DNA of 18,012 nucleotides from an uncultured bacterium (GTDB taxonomy: Bacteria > Bdellovibrionota_C > UBA2361 > JANWWW01), in the NCBI GenBank assembly GCA_938038205.1, contig CALHSA010000036.1, positions 1-18,012 on the forward strand. The letters run 5' to 3'. The notes under the pieces were generated by a model. The model was not told where the DNA came from and did not search any database. It saw only the letters and a list, made by a program, of their open reading frames with translations. This document shows positions 1 through 7,487 of the stretch, in pieces (the first letter of the stretch is position 1; each line of letters begins with the position of its first letter). Made by a program: the position numbers and the translations under genes.

Positions 1-407
1 GATTTTCTTAATTCTTTCTTTAGTAAGGACATTATTTCCCTTTCGTTTTTAAAAAACTCTTGGGCGGATAAATCAGACCCTTCATGGTCTAAATTACTTA
101 AATGAACTAAACCATGAACAAATAACTTTAAAAGTAGGGTTAAATTAAGCTTTTTTGATCTAAGAATCAAGTCTCTATTGATTACAATCTCACCTAAAAC
201 TTCTCCATCATTGTAACAAAACGTTAGGACATCTGGAGTGTAAATTTTTTGTCTGTAGCTTTTATTTAGCTCAGTCATTTTTTCACTTGTCAAAAAAATT
301 AGTCCAATTTTACCCGTGTATTTAAATCTATCTTTTGCAACCCTACAAAGCTTGTTAAGAAGCTTCCTAACCGGTGCACTAAGTGTAATACCCCTACAGT
401 AAAGCAA
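1..407 (-). CDS. ybeY: Endoribonuclease YbeY (rRNA maturation factor), 3' end cut by window edge
   Basis: YbeY is a metal-dependent endoribonuclease used in 16S rRNA 3'-end maturation and 70S ribosome quality control. The frame directly after the phoH stop stays open to the left edge (about 135 codons). It carries the family signature HGLVHLSNLDHE, the three-histidine metal site (H-x3-H-x5-H) usually seen as HGxLHLxGYDH; here Gly-Tyr of the usual signature is replaced by Asn-Leu. Upstream, TPDVLTFCY followed by GEIVIN matches the central YbeY strands. The start is deduced: phoH ends TAG in the same frame, so the gene must begin after it, and the first start codon is the abutting TTG. A GAGGA inside the phoH end, 4 nt before that TTG, can serve as ribosome binding site. 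Only the last few codons should be missing. The phoH-ybeY order is common in bacteria and supports the call. Confidence 0.9.
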   Translation of the reverse strand, partial: MLYCRGITLSAPVRKLLNKLCRVAKDRFKYTGKIGLIFLTSEKMTELNKSYRQKIYTPDVLTFCYNDGEVLGEIVINRDLILRSKKLNLTLLLKLFVHGLVHLSNLDHEGSDLSAQEFFKNEREIMSLLKKELRK

Positions 408-1376
408 CTAGTCCTCGTAAGCTTTAATTATATTGGATACCAAAGGATCCCTAACAACGTCATCCTTTGTAAAACTTATAATCGCAATATCTTTAATATT
501 AAGTAATCGGTTTACAGCGTCTAATAATCCTGAATACTCTGATTTTGGTAAATCAATCTGAGTAGGATCACCGTTAACAACAAAAGTAGAACCAAATCCA
601 AGCCTGGTTAGAAACATCTTCATTTGAGGTACGGTAGTGTTCTGAGCTTCATCTAAAACCACGAAGGAGTGCGATAAGGTTCGGCCCCTCATAAAAGCAA
701 GGGGAGCTACTTCAATAACACCCTTATCAATAAAATCTTGGATCTTCTCTGCATCAAGCAGATCAAAAAGAGCATCAAACAGTGGACGCATATATGGGTC
801 AACCTTTTCTTCTATAGTTCCTGGCAAAAAACCCAACTTCTCACCGGCTTCCACAGCCGGCCTACATAATATTAGTTTTTTTACCTCTTTTTTAATAAGC
901 TTGCTTACACCTAACGCTACGCTTAAATAACTTTTTCCCGTGCCAGCAGGCCCAATTCCAAACGTTATTCTGTGAGATTTAATTGCATTGACGAATTTAG
1001 CTTGATTCTGACTTTTTGCATAAACAACTCTTCTAGATCCGTGAATCTCAATTTTTTCCCCAAAAATTTCAACCAAATCTATTTCGGCATTATAGGATAG
1101 GGCGGAAATGCTCTTTATGACATCATCAGAGTATATAGGAACTCCTTGTTTAGCTAGTTTAGTTAGCTCGTTTAAACATCTTTCAACAATAAAGACATCA
1201 GAATCAAGTCCCTCAACCAGTATTTTCTCCCCCCTCCTTTTAATGTTGGTTTTTGTTTTCTCCTCTAAAATAACCAAATACTCATCATTACTACCAGCTA
1301 CAAGTTGACCAAACCTTTCGTCTAAGCTTAGCTCCTTACTTATTCTTTTACAGTAAACTTTCTTTCTATCGCTCAC
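408..1376 (-). CDS. phoH: PhoH-family P-loop ATPase (PhoH/YbeZ type)
   Basis: Cytoplasmic ATPase of the PhoH/YbeZ family, a usual partner of YbeY in RNA metabolism. The 322 residues show a short N-terminal KH-like region (about 1-90), then the PhoH ATPase core with Walker A GPAGTGKS (142-149), the family signature RPAVEAGEKLGFLPG (172-186), Walker B VVLDEAQN (239-246) and NGDPTQ downstream. Length is normal for YbeZ. The start is GTG, inside a GTGA overlap with the alaS stop (4 bp), so translation is probably coupled to alaS; no Shine-Dalgarno sequence is visible. ybeY abuts the stop codon. The ATPase family is certain; its exact substrate is not visible in the sequence. Confidence 0.95.
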   Translation of the reverse strand: MSDRKKVYCKRISKELSLDERFGQLVAGSNDEYLVILEEKTKTNIKRRGEKILVEGLDSDVFIVERCLNELTKLAKQGVPIYSDDVIKSISALSYNAEIDLVEIFGEKIEIHGSRRVVYAKSQNQAKFVNAIKSHRITFGIGPAGTGKSYLSVALGVSKLIKKEVKKLILCRPAVEAGEKLGFLPGTIEEKVDPYMRPLFDALFDLLDAEKIQDFIDKGVIEVAPLAFMRGRTLSHSFVVLDEAQNTTVPQMKMFLTRLGFGSTFVVNGDPTQIDLPKSEYSGLLDAVNRLLNIKDIAIISFTKDDVVRDPLVSNIIKAYED

Positions 1377-3919
1377 ACTTTACTTAGAAAATTAAGTAAA
1401 TCAGAGAGTCCCTTCTTTATATAGCCCCTATAAAAATTTTCTGACCCTCCCCCTCTGCCATCTAGATTATTAAATATTTCCTTGATTAAACTTGATTCAA
1501 GATTATGAGATCCCCCTATAATTAAGTGATTTTTTTCATTCTTACTGCAAAAAACGACTATGCCTTTCTCATATTTAGCCTTCAAGGTATCAAATGTACT
1601 CTCCATAATATCAAAGTATTTAGATTCAAGGTTACACACAATAAATTTACCCAAATCTACTAAAATATGAGGTGATGAATGAACCAAAACCGAAGCTAAA
1701 TCATTTTTTAGTTTGCCAATAGTATGGTTTAAATCTTTTATCTCATTAATCAATCTCTTTACCGTTTCACGGATTGAGCTCTGACTTTTTGCTAACCCGA
1801 GAGCTTCTGAAATTTCATTGGTTTGCTGCAAGTAAAATCTAACTACTTTAGGCCCAACTACAGCCTCTAATCTTTTTACTCCACTAGATACACTGAAAAC
1901 TTTCGAAATTATGATTGGTAATACCTGAGAAATGTTTTCTACATGTGTGCCACCACAAAGCTCAACACTAGAACCAAACTTCACTATTCGAACTTTATGT
2001 GGATCATACTTTTCTCCAAAAAAAGCTAGGGCTCCCATACTCTTTGCTTCATCTAATGTTGTATAAAAAATCTCAGCCTTAAAAGCTTTCCGACAAAAAT
2101 CGTCAACCAAATTTTGAACTGAAATAATCTTATCATTAGTAATATCCCCCAAAAAAGTAAAATCAAAATGTAACCAGTCTTCCCCAACTTTAGATCCAGC
2201 TTGCCGAATCTCTTTGCCTAACGTCTCCCTTAGAGCATAATGCAAAACATGTGTAGCTGAATGAGCTCGAGAACACGCATCTCTGTGGACTTTGTCAACT
2301 TTCAAAAACACTTCAGTTCCAACCGAAGGCTTAAAATTCATATCCTTTTTAATTAGATGAACAATGCCACCACTACCAAGTTTCTGTGTATCAAATATCT
2401 GAAAAACTTTATCTAAAATCGTAATAGTCCCAGTGTCCCCAATCTGACCTCCTGACTCTGGATAAAAACAGGTGACATCCGTCACTATACCTAAAGTATC
2501 ATTATCAATATTTTCAATCTCTACAATCTTTGCAACACACTCGAGCTGTTCGTAACCAACAAACTCTGAGCTCAAATTACTTTTTGAACCTAAAAAAAAC
2601 TTTTTCTCCGATCTAGAGGTCTCTTTCTGTTTTCTCATAAGTTTTTCAAAACCGGCCTCATCGACTTTTAAACCTTTCTCTTTAGCCACATCCTTTGTTA
2701 ACTCAATTGGGAAACCAAACGTATCGTGTAAAGTAAAAGCAATGTCACCTGAGATAAACTTTTCATTACTTTTTATCATTTTGTCGATGTAATTTAACCC
2801 CTCTTCAAGTATATCGAGAAATCGAAGAGCCTCTGCTCTTAATACTGACATAACTGAGCTTTTGTGTAATCCCAATTCAGGATACACGTCATACAAAGAG
2901 TCACAAGCTGACACACAAGCCGACTCTAAAATCTGAATAATCTTGCTGTTCTCATAATCCGTCAGACGTCTGGCAAATAAACAGGCTCGTCTTATTAATT
3001 TCCTTAACACATAACTCCTCTCTTCATTTCCTGGAATAACACCCTCTGAGATTAAGAATGATATTGCCCTAGCATGGTCTGCAATTACCCTAAAAGCAAC
3101 ATTTGATGTCATTTGACCATCATAATCCTCATCTCTATACAGCTTACCTGATGCTTGTTCAATTGATTTAATAATTTGTTGAAATAAATCTGTTGAAAAG
3201 TTCGATTCAACATTCTGAATAACTGACGCTAACCTCTCTAAACCCATCCCTGTGTCAACACATTTTCTAGGCAGTGGCTCCAAAACTGTGTCTTTCTTAT
3301 TGAACTCCATAAAAACCAGATTCCAGATTTCGAGAAACAATGATGAATTTTGAGGCAAGTAAATATTAACTGGATCATGATCAGCTAAGAAAACGTGTAT
3401 CTCAGTACAAGGACCACATGGACCAACATCACCCATACTCCAAAAATTATCCTCCTCTCCCATCGGAATTATTCTCGAAGGGTCCAGTCCCGCTATTTTT
3501 CTCCACAAATCTGCAGTCTGCTTATCTTCCTTAAAATATGTAACCACAACTTTAGATGGAGAAATTCCAAGTTCCTTAGTAATAAAATTCCAAGCAAAAT
3601 GTATAGCTTCGTCTTTAAAATACTTACCAAAAGAGAAGTTTCCTAGCATTTCAAAAAAGGTATGATGCCTACGTGTAAAACCAATATTCTCCAAGTCGTT
3701 ATGTTTTCCGGATATTCTCAGACATTTTTGGCAAGTAGCAACAGGATCATACTTTGGTTCAGCTACACCGAGAAAAAAATTTTTAAACTGATTCATTCCA
3801 GCGTTAGTGAATAGCAGGGTAGGATCCCTTTCTGGAATTAGTGAAGCGCTAGGAAAAATTGTGTGACCGTTCGCTGAAAAAAAATCTAAAAATTTTTTCC
3901 TTAGCTCGGATGCCTTCAA
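1373..3919 (-). CDS. alaS: Alanyl-tRNA synthetase (AlaRS)
   Basis: Charges tRNA-Ala with alanine. The 848 residues contain the class II catalytic core with motif 2 RRHHTFFEMLGN (83-94) and motif 3 GMGLERL (224-230). The editing domain has the metal ligands HSATH (553-557) and CGGTH (655-659), which hydrolyse mischarged Ser/Gly-tRNA-Ala. A coiled-coil stretch leads to the C-Ala/DHHA1 domain with GRGGG (821-825). Length is near the usual 870-880, so the gene is full. The start is TTG: an in-frame TAG lies four codons upstream, and the N-terminus (KASELRKKFLDFF) aligns with known AlaRS starts. First gene of the alaS-phoH-ybeY run, preceded by a palindrome centred on a candidate promoter. Confidence 0.98.
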   Translation of the reverse strand: MKASELRKKFLDFFSANGHTIFPSASLIPERDPTLLFTNAGMNQFKNFFLGVAEPKYDPVATCQKCLRISGKHNDLENIGFTRRHHTFFEMLGNFSFGKYFKDEAIHFAWNFITKELGISPSKVVVTYFKEDKQTADLWRKIAGLDPSRIIPMGEEDNFWSMGDVGPCGPCTEIHVFLADHDPVNIYLPQNSSLFLEIWNLVFMEFNKKDTVLEPLPRKCVDTGMGLERLASVIQNVESNFSTDLFQQIIKSIEQASGKLYRDEDYDGQMTSNVAFRVIADHARAISFLISEGVIPGNEERSYVLRKLIRRACLFARRLTDYENSKIIQILESACVSACDSLYDVYPELGLHKSSVMSVLRAEALRFLDILEEGLNYIDKMIKSNEKFISGDIAFTLHDTFGFPIELTKDVAKEKGLKVDEAGFEKLMRKQKETSRSEKKFFLGSKSNLSSEFVGYEQLECVAKIVEIENIDNDTLGIVTDVTCFYPESGGQIGDTGTITILDKVFQIFDTQKLGSGGIVHLIKKDMNFKPSVGTEVFLKVDKVHRDACSRAHSATHVLHYALRETLGKEIRQAGSKVGEDWLHFDFTFLGDITNDKIISVQNLVDDFCRKAFKAEIFYTTLDEAKSMGALAFFGEKYDPHKVRIVKFGSSVELCGGTHVENISQVLPIIISKVFSVSSGVKRLEAVVGPKVVRFYLQQTNEISEALGLAKSQSSIRETVKRLINEIKDLNHTIGKLKNDLASVLVHSSPHILVDLGKFIVCNLESKYFDIMESTFDTLKAKYEKGIVVFCSKNEKNHLIIGGSHNLESSLIKEIFNNLDGRGGGSENFYRGYIKKGLSDLLNFLSKV

Positions 3920-3943
3920 TTTAACTCTCTAACTAGTTTACAA

Positions 3944-3973
3944 AACATACCAAGCCAATTTAAACTGTGGCAA
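3944..3973 (-). promoter_or_regulatory. Candidate alaS promoter
   Basis: Read on the minus strand, TTGCCA (3973-3968, five of six matches to TTGACA), an 18-nt spacer and TATGTT (3949-3944, four of six to TATAAT) would start transcription about 18 nt before the TTG start of alaS. TTGCCA is exactly the loop of the inverted repeat at 3959-3982, so a protein bound to the repeat would cover the -35. Predicted from consensus similarity only. Confidence 0.35.
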
Positions 3974-3982
3974 CAGTTTAAA
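3959..3982. repeat. Perfect 9-bp inverted repeat upstream of alaS
   Basis: TTTAAACTG, the 6-nt centre TGGCAA, then CAGTTTAAA. It lies 40-63 bp before the alaS start, in the right place for an operator. It is too close to the start, and lacks a T-tract, to be a terminator of a minus-strand gene. E. coli AlaRS is known to repress its own gene by binding a palindrome at its promoter, so autoregulation is a possible but unproven reading. Confidence 0.6.
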
Positions 3983-4031
3983 AATTTATACCTTAAAAAG
4001 AAATGCGTATAAACTCCTCAAAAAAAACTAA

Positions 4032-4052
4032 ATTCAAATTCGATATTTGAAT
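4032..4052. repeat. 8-bp inverted repeat in the aspS-alaS spacer
   Basis: ATTCAAAT, 5-nt centre TCGAT, ATTTGAAT. It lies about 115-130 bp upstream of alaS. It could be an operator or a chance palindrome in AT-rich DNA; there is no T-tract on either side. Confidence 0.4.
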
Positions 4053-4108
4053 AATACAAATAAATCAAACCAAAGAAGAGTTTTATTTCATTAAAAACTT
4101 GCTAGATT

Positions 4109-4127
4109 TTAGTTGTATAGCAACTAA
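4109..4127. repeat. 7-bp inverted repeat in the aspS-alaS spacer
   Basis: TTAGTTG, 5-nt centre TATAG, CAACTAA. Third inverted repeat upstream of alaS, each with a 5-6 nt centre. Function unknown. Confidence 0.35.
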
Positions 4128-4323
4128 TCGCGCTCTAATTTATTAACCTTTATCTAATACCCTGGAAACAAAGCCTTTATTTTCCTCTAAATCCAAAGTA
4201 TTTTAGAGTTTATTAGATATTTTATTGATAAAAAATTAAAAAAATTTAATAAGAGAAAAATAAAGCCAAAAAACAGTATAAGAGTAAAAGTGGGGAAAAA
4301 CCAACTTTAAAATTAAAATATAA

Positions 4324-4353
4324 TCTCTTTATGCTTTATAACAAAGCAAGAGA
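4324..4353 (-). terminator. Possible aspS terminator hairpin
   Basis: TCTCT-TTA-TGCTTT, 5-nt loop ATAAC, AAAGCA-AGAGA: 11 base pairs interrupted by a 3-nt bulge, 67 bp after the aspS stop. On the minus strand it is followed by the T-rich but imperfect TTATATTTTAATTTT. Placement fits an intrinsic terminator; the bulge and low GC make it a weak one. Confidence 0.4.
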
Positions 4354-4420
4354 ATAGATTGTCTCACTATCCTCAAGAAATTAACAATTAATAAAGTTGA
4401 AATCAAAAGTAAATTTCTAA

Positions 4421-6184
4421 TCAAAGAGATTCTAAATCATCTTTTGTTAGGTTATCGTGTGAGAGTACATAAATGCCAAGTTCTTTTAACCTTTCTTCAT
4501 CAACTGAGGCTGGAGCATTCATCAGTAGGTCTATTCCATTTTGTGTAAGTGGGAAAGGAATAACCTCTCGTACATTTGGCTCATTAAATAAAATCATCAT
4601 CAACCGCTCTAATCCAGGAGCCATTCCTCCATGAGGAGGTGGACCATATTTCAAAGCACGGAATATTCCAGGAAAGGTTGTTAAAACCTTTTCCTTTGAA
4701 TATCCTACTAGCTCGAAGGCTTTTATCAAAGTTTCATACTCATGATTTCTAATTGCACCGCTACTAAGCTCAAATCCATTAAGCGCCAAATCATACTGAA
4801 AGGCTTTGATTTTTAAAGGATCCATATAGGTCAATGCTTCGTAACCTCCTTGAGGCATTGAGAATGGATTATGACAAAATTGCAATTTACCTTCCTCATC
4901 TAATTCGTAGAAGGGGAAATCAGTAATCCAGCAAAAAGCTAGCAAATCATTCATAAAACATCCCAGTTTTTTGCAAACTTCTACCCTGAAGGCTTCAGCA
5001 TTTGGTTCAAGGTCTTTATTTCGTATGAGAAAGAACAAACAGTAGTTCTCTCCATCACGTGCATTTAATTTAGTTTTTATTGCTGGAATAAAATGCTCTG
5101 AGACCCATTTCTGTAAGCTTCCTTTATTCTCATTTCCCAAAAGAAGGTAAAAAACATCTCGTTGAAGCAAATTTTTACCTAAAACAACTATCTCATCTAA
5201 AATTTTCCGACTAGGAAATACATCCACTTTAAACATCAAGCATGCAAGAAACTGATTAATTTTTGGTTTTAGTGTTTCTAAATTAATCAAATCACTTAGT
5301 TCCGTTATATCCTTGTACAAGATTTGAGCTCTTAGATCTGGCTTATCTGATCCAGTTAATATACATATATCAGTGTAGTTAAACCTATAAAAAGGCTTAG
5401 TGATCATTCGATCAGTTCCAAAAGCTTCAATAAGTTCAATAAAAAAAGACTCAAACTCAGAAAGAACATCTTCCTGATCTACAAAAGCCATCTCAGCATC
5501 TATTTGGTAAAACTCCCCAGAGTGCCTATCCGCCCTTGGATCCTCATCTCTGAAGCAAGGAGCGATTTGAAAGTATCGATCAAAGCCTGACATCATTAGA
5601 AGCTGTTTAAACTGCTGAGGAGCCTGAGGGAGCGCATAAAATCTTCCTTTATACCTTCTTGAGGGTACTAAATAATCTCTGGCGCCTTCTGGAGTAGGTC
5701 CTGTAAGAATTGGCGTGTGAATCTCTAAAAATTTTCTTTTAAAAAGAATCTCTCGAATCAGTTTAATTAATCTACATCGTTCTGATATTAGATTATGCTG
5801 CTTTAATCTTCGGAGATGTAAAAACCTGTACTGAAGCCTTAAGTTCTCGCTTACTTCTGAGTCTTGATTTACGTGAAAAGGAAGATCTTCAGCTTTAGAT
5901 AGTACTTTTAAACTTTTTAGCTTGATCTCAACTTTTGTTTCCCCCGGCTTCTGAGCAACTATACCTTTAATCTGTATACTACTCTCTTTTGAGACTAATT
6001 TAACAGCATCTACTAAAGGACCCTCACAAACAACCTGAACAATCCCGTAATGATCCCTCAATTCAAAGAACAAAAGGTGCCCCAAGTCTCTTACATTATG
6101 TAACCACCCAGACAAGGTTACTTCCTGGCCTAAATGTTCTAATCCTAGCTCTCCACAAGTATGACTTCGATATGCAGTTTTCAT
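4421..6184 (-). CDS. aspS: Aspartyl-tRNA synthetase (AspRS, bacterial type)
   Basis: Charges tRNA-Asp. The 587 residues follow the bacterial layout: an N-terminal OB-fold anticodon-binding domain (about 1-105, with SGWLHNVRDLG), the class II core with motif 1, motif 2 FRDEDPRADR (211-220), the bacterial GAD insertion (about 285-410), then motif 3 GGMAPGLERL (519-528). Full length and intact. In the OB-fold the residue after RD is Leu34. A His at the aligned position is associated with non-discriminating AspRS in Pseudomonas, so this enzyme may be discriminating; that rests on one residue and is an inference. ATG start, 7 bp after the stop of the tRNA-binding protein gene, with no Shine-Dalgarno sequence in that gap, so co-transcription and coupled translation are likely. 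Confidence 0.98.
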   Translation of the reverse strand: MKTAYRSHTCGELGLEHLGQEVTLSGWLHNVRDLGHLLFFELRDHYGIVQVVCEGPLVDAVKLVSKESSIQIKGIVAQKPGETKVEIKLKSLKVLSKAEDLPFHVNQDSEVSENLRLQYRFLHLRRLKQHNLISERCRLIKLIREILFKRKFLEIHTPILTGPTPEGARDYLVPSRRYKGRFYALPQAPQQFKQLLMMSGFDRYFQIAPCFRDEDPRADRHSGEFYQIDAEMAFVDQEDVLSEFESFFIELIEAFGTDRMITKPFYRFNYTDICILTGSDKPDLRAQILYKDITELSDLINLETLKPKINQFLACLMFKVDVFPSRKILDEIVVLGKNLLQRDVFYLLLGNENKGSLQKWVSEHFIPAIKTKLNARDGENYCLFFLIRNKDLEPNAEAFRVEVCKKLGCFMNDLLAFCWITDFPFYELDEEGKLQFCHNPFSMPQGGYEALTYMDPLKIKAFQYDLALNGFELSSGAIRNHEYETLIKAFELVGYSKEKVLTTFPGIFRALKYGPPPHGGMAPGLERLMMILFNEPNVREVIPFPLTQNGIDLLMNAPASVDEERLKELGIYVLSHDNLTKDDLESL

Positions 6185-6191
6185 AAATAAG

Positions 6192-6524
6192 CTAAGTAAC
6201 TTGATCTCCAGGATTACATTGACTAAATGGCTCTAGAACAAAAGCTCGGCCATTAGAGTTAACAGCTAATAGCATACCCTGGCTCTCAAATCCCATCAAA
6301 TTTGCCGGTTGCAAATTCTCAACAACAATAACTTTTTTACCTAAAAGTTCTTCCGCATCGTAATGTCCGTTTAAGCCAGCTATTATTTGCCTGGTGCCAT
6401 ATTTTCCTAAATCAACTTTCAAAAGAAGTAATTTCTTAGATTTCGGAACCCGTTCACAAACTAAAATTTTTCCGACTACTAAATTCAATTTTTTAAATTC
6501 CTCTATTGAGATCTTCTCGCACAC
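6192..6524 (-). CDS. Free-standing tRNA-binding OB-fold protein (MetRS C-terminal/Trbp111 type)
   Basis: A 110-residue protein consisting only of the EMAP-II/Trbp111-like OB fold found as the C-terminal dimerisation domain of many MetRS enzymes and as stand-alone proteins. Recognisable blocks are LNLVVGKILVCERVP (near 14-28), RQIIAGL, GKKVIVVENLQPANLMGFESQGMLLAV (about 62-88) and a closing PGDQV. Such proteins bind tRNA without base-specific recognition. It could be a split MetRS beta part (if metG elsewhere lacks this domain) or a general tRNA chaperone. The start is GTG: an in-frame TAA lies four codons upstream, and no ATG lies between. It directly precedes aspS, with a 7-bp gap. The fold is confident, the partner enzyme unknown. 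Confidence 0.88.
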   Translation of the reverse strand: MCEKISIEEFKKLNLVVGKILVCERVPKSKKLLLLKVDLGKYGTRQIIAGLNGHYDAEELLGKKVIVVENLQPANLMGFESQGMLLAVNSNGRAFVLEPFSQCNPGDQVT

Positions 6525-6576
6525 TCCAAAATTTTAACAGTTTACATCAAAATTCTAAATAAAGGTGTTTTCTCGG

Positions 6577-6604
6577 AGTATACCGTTAATGTTGTTGTAA
6601 ACAA
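6577..6604 (-). promoter_or_regulatory. Candidate promoter of the tRNA-binding protein-aspS operon
   Basis: Minus strand TTGTTT (6604-6599), 16-nt spacer, TATACT (6582-6577), giving a leader of roughly 45 nt before the GTG. The -35 lies in the near-palindrome GTTGTAAACAAC (6594-6605), a possible operator. Consensus similarity is moderate (TTG of the -35, four or five positions of the -10). Confidence 0.35.
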
Positions 6605-6682
6605 CTTAAAATAAAAAAAATAAATCTTATTTCTTTTGAGATTTTTGAAGGTCAGCATACTCTTAAAATCCCAAAAACCTTT

Positions 6683-6745
6683 TTAACCTGAAGCTATCAG
6701 TCTAATATGGTTTTAAAACATAATATAACTACTTGTACAGGTTAA
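6683..6745. repeat. Long-range 8-bp inverted repeat enclosing a second palindrome
   Basis: TTAACCTG (6683-6690) pairs perfectly with CAGGTTAA (6738-6745). The 47-nt interior contains the 10-bp palindrome GTTTTAAAAC (6710-6719) flanked by TAT and ATA. As RNA this could be a stem with an inner hairpin on either strand. No known family recognised. Confidence 0.4.
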
Positions 6746-6914
6746 GTATTTTAAATTTTTTATAAAAAAATTCTTGAATGAAAGCTGTGTATCAAAGTTT
6801 TTAAATAAGCGTTAATAGGGTGTTGATTTTAATAAAACAAACACAAAGTTAGTGATCAAGTGAGGTCCCACACTCATAAGGGTTTTTAAGTACGAGGTTT
6901 ATTTTAAAACTAAT

Positions 6915-7454
6915 TCAGTTTAAATTTAAAATCTGTAAAATCTGATGGTGTATATCTTCTATTGACCCTGAGCAATCAAGCTCAATAACTCGATACCCTG
7001 AGTTCTCAAAAAACTCTTTTACAGGGTATGTAAATTTATAATACTGCTCAAGCCTGTGAGAAATAGTTTCAGGAGTATCATCATTTCTTCCTCTATTTAG
7101 AATTCTCTGAATAATCACATCCTCTGGTGCATTTAAAAAAACACAGATAACCTCTTCTGGCTTAAAGATTTTTTTAAAGAATTCAAACTGGGCTAGACTC
7201 CGAGGATATCCATCAAATATAAATTTAGAGTTTTTGGCAGAAACCACCTTGCTAAAAACCTGATTAACTGTTTCATCGTCAACTAATTCACCTCTATTTA
7301 TCAACTCACTTATTTTTAAACCTAACTCAGTTTTATTTTTTACCTCTTCTCTGAAAAGCTCACCAGTTGATAGATGGGTATAGCCTTTCGAGATTAACAA
7401 CGCAGCCTGGGTGCCCTTACCAACGCCTGGGGGGCCAAATAAAACAATATGCAC
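6915..7454 (-). CDS. adk: Adenylate kinase, short-LID form
   Basis: Interconverts ATP + AMP and 2 ADP in the cytoplasm. The 179 residues include the P-loop GPPGVGKGT (7-15), AMP-site residues around STGELFREE (29-37), FDGYPR (80-85), and the LID arginines in RGRNDDTPETISHRLEQY (121-138). The family's long zinc-type LID (about 30 extra residues, 214-aa enzymes) is replaced by a short loop with no cysteines, as in many short-form bacterial Adks. The start is GTG; HIVLFGPPG is the expected N-terminus and no upstream ATG fits. A TATAAT ends only 7 nt before this GTG, so the mRNA may begin at or next to the start codon. No Shine-Dalgarno sequence is present. Confidence 0.97.
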   Translation of the reverse strand: MHIVLFGPPGVGKGTQAALLISKGYTHLSTGELFREEVKNKTELGLKISELINRGELVDDETVNQVFSKVVSAKNSKFIFDGYPRSLAQFEFFKKIFKPEEVICVFLNAPEDVIIQRILNRGRNDDTPETISHRLEQYYKFTYPVKEFFENSGYRVIELDCSGSIEDIHHQILQILNLN

Positions 7455-7461
7455 AAATTAG

Positions 7462-7467
7462 ATTATA
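7462..7467 (-). promoter_or_regulatory. Candidate adk -10 box
   Basis: A perfect TATAAT on the minus strand, 7 nt before the GTG start of adk. The -35 position at 17-bp spacing (TAAAAC, 7490-7485) is poor and overlaps the stop codon of the upstream gene. If used, transcription would start within a nucleotide or two of GTG, giving a leaderless mRNA. Confidence 0.4.
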
Positions 7468-7487
7468 AACCACAAATTCAGGATGTT

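Larger units (their letters stand above)
3920..4420. other. 501-bp AT-rich spacer between aspS and alaS
   Basis: No reading frame with protein-like composition, tRNA or known RNA is visible. It contains the alaS promoter candidate, several short inverted repeats and a candidate aspS terminator (listed separately). Homopolymeric A/T runs dominate 4201-4320. It may be decayed gene sequence, but I can see no recognisable remnant. Confidence 0.6.
6525..6914. other. 390-bp spacer between adk and the tRNA-binding gene
   Basis: No protein-like frame or known RNA is visible. It holds the candidate promoter at 6577-6604 and the long-range inverted repeat at 6683-6745. No good intrinsic terminator for adk is seen; CCC..GGG near 6868-6883 is too weak to count. 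Confidence 0.55.

Noticed and set aside
1108-1308. Plus-strand frame of 66 codons inside phoH
   Set aside because: Antisense shadow of a well-supported gene, no motif.
3395-3646. Plus-strand frame of 83 codons inside alaS
   Set aside because: Antisense to the conserved AlaRS catalytic core; low-complexity product.
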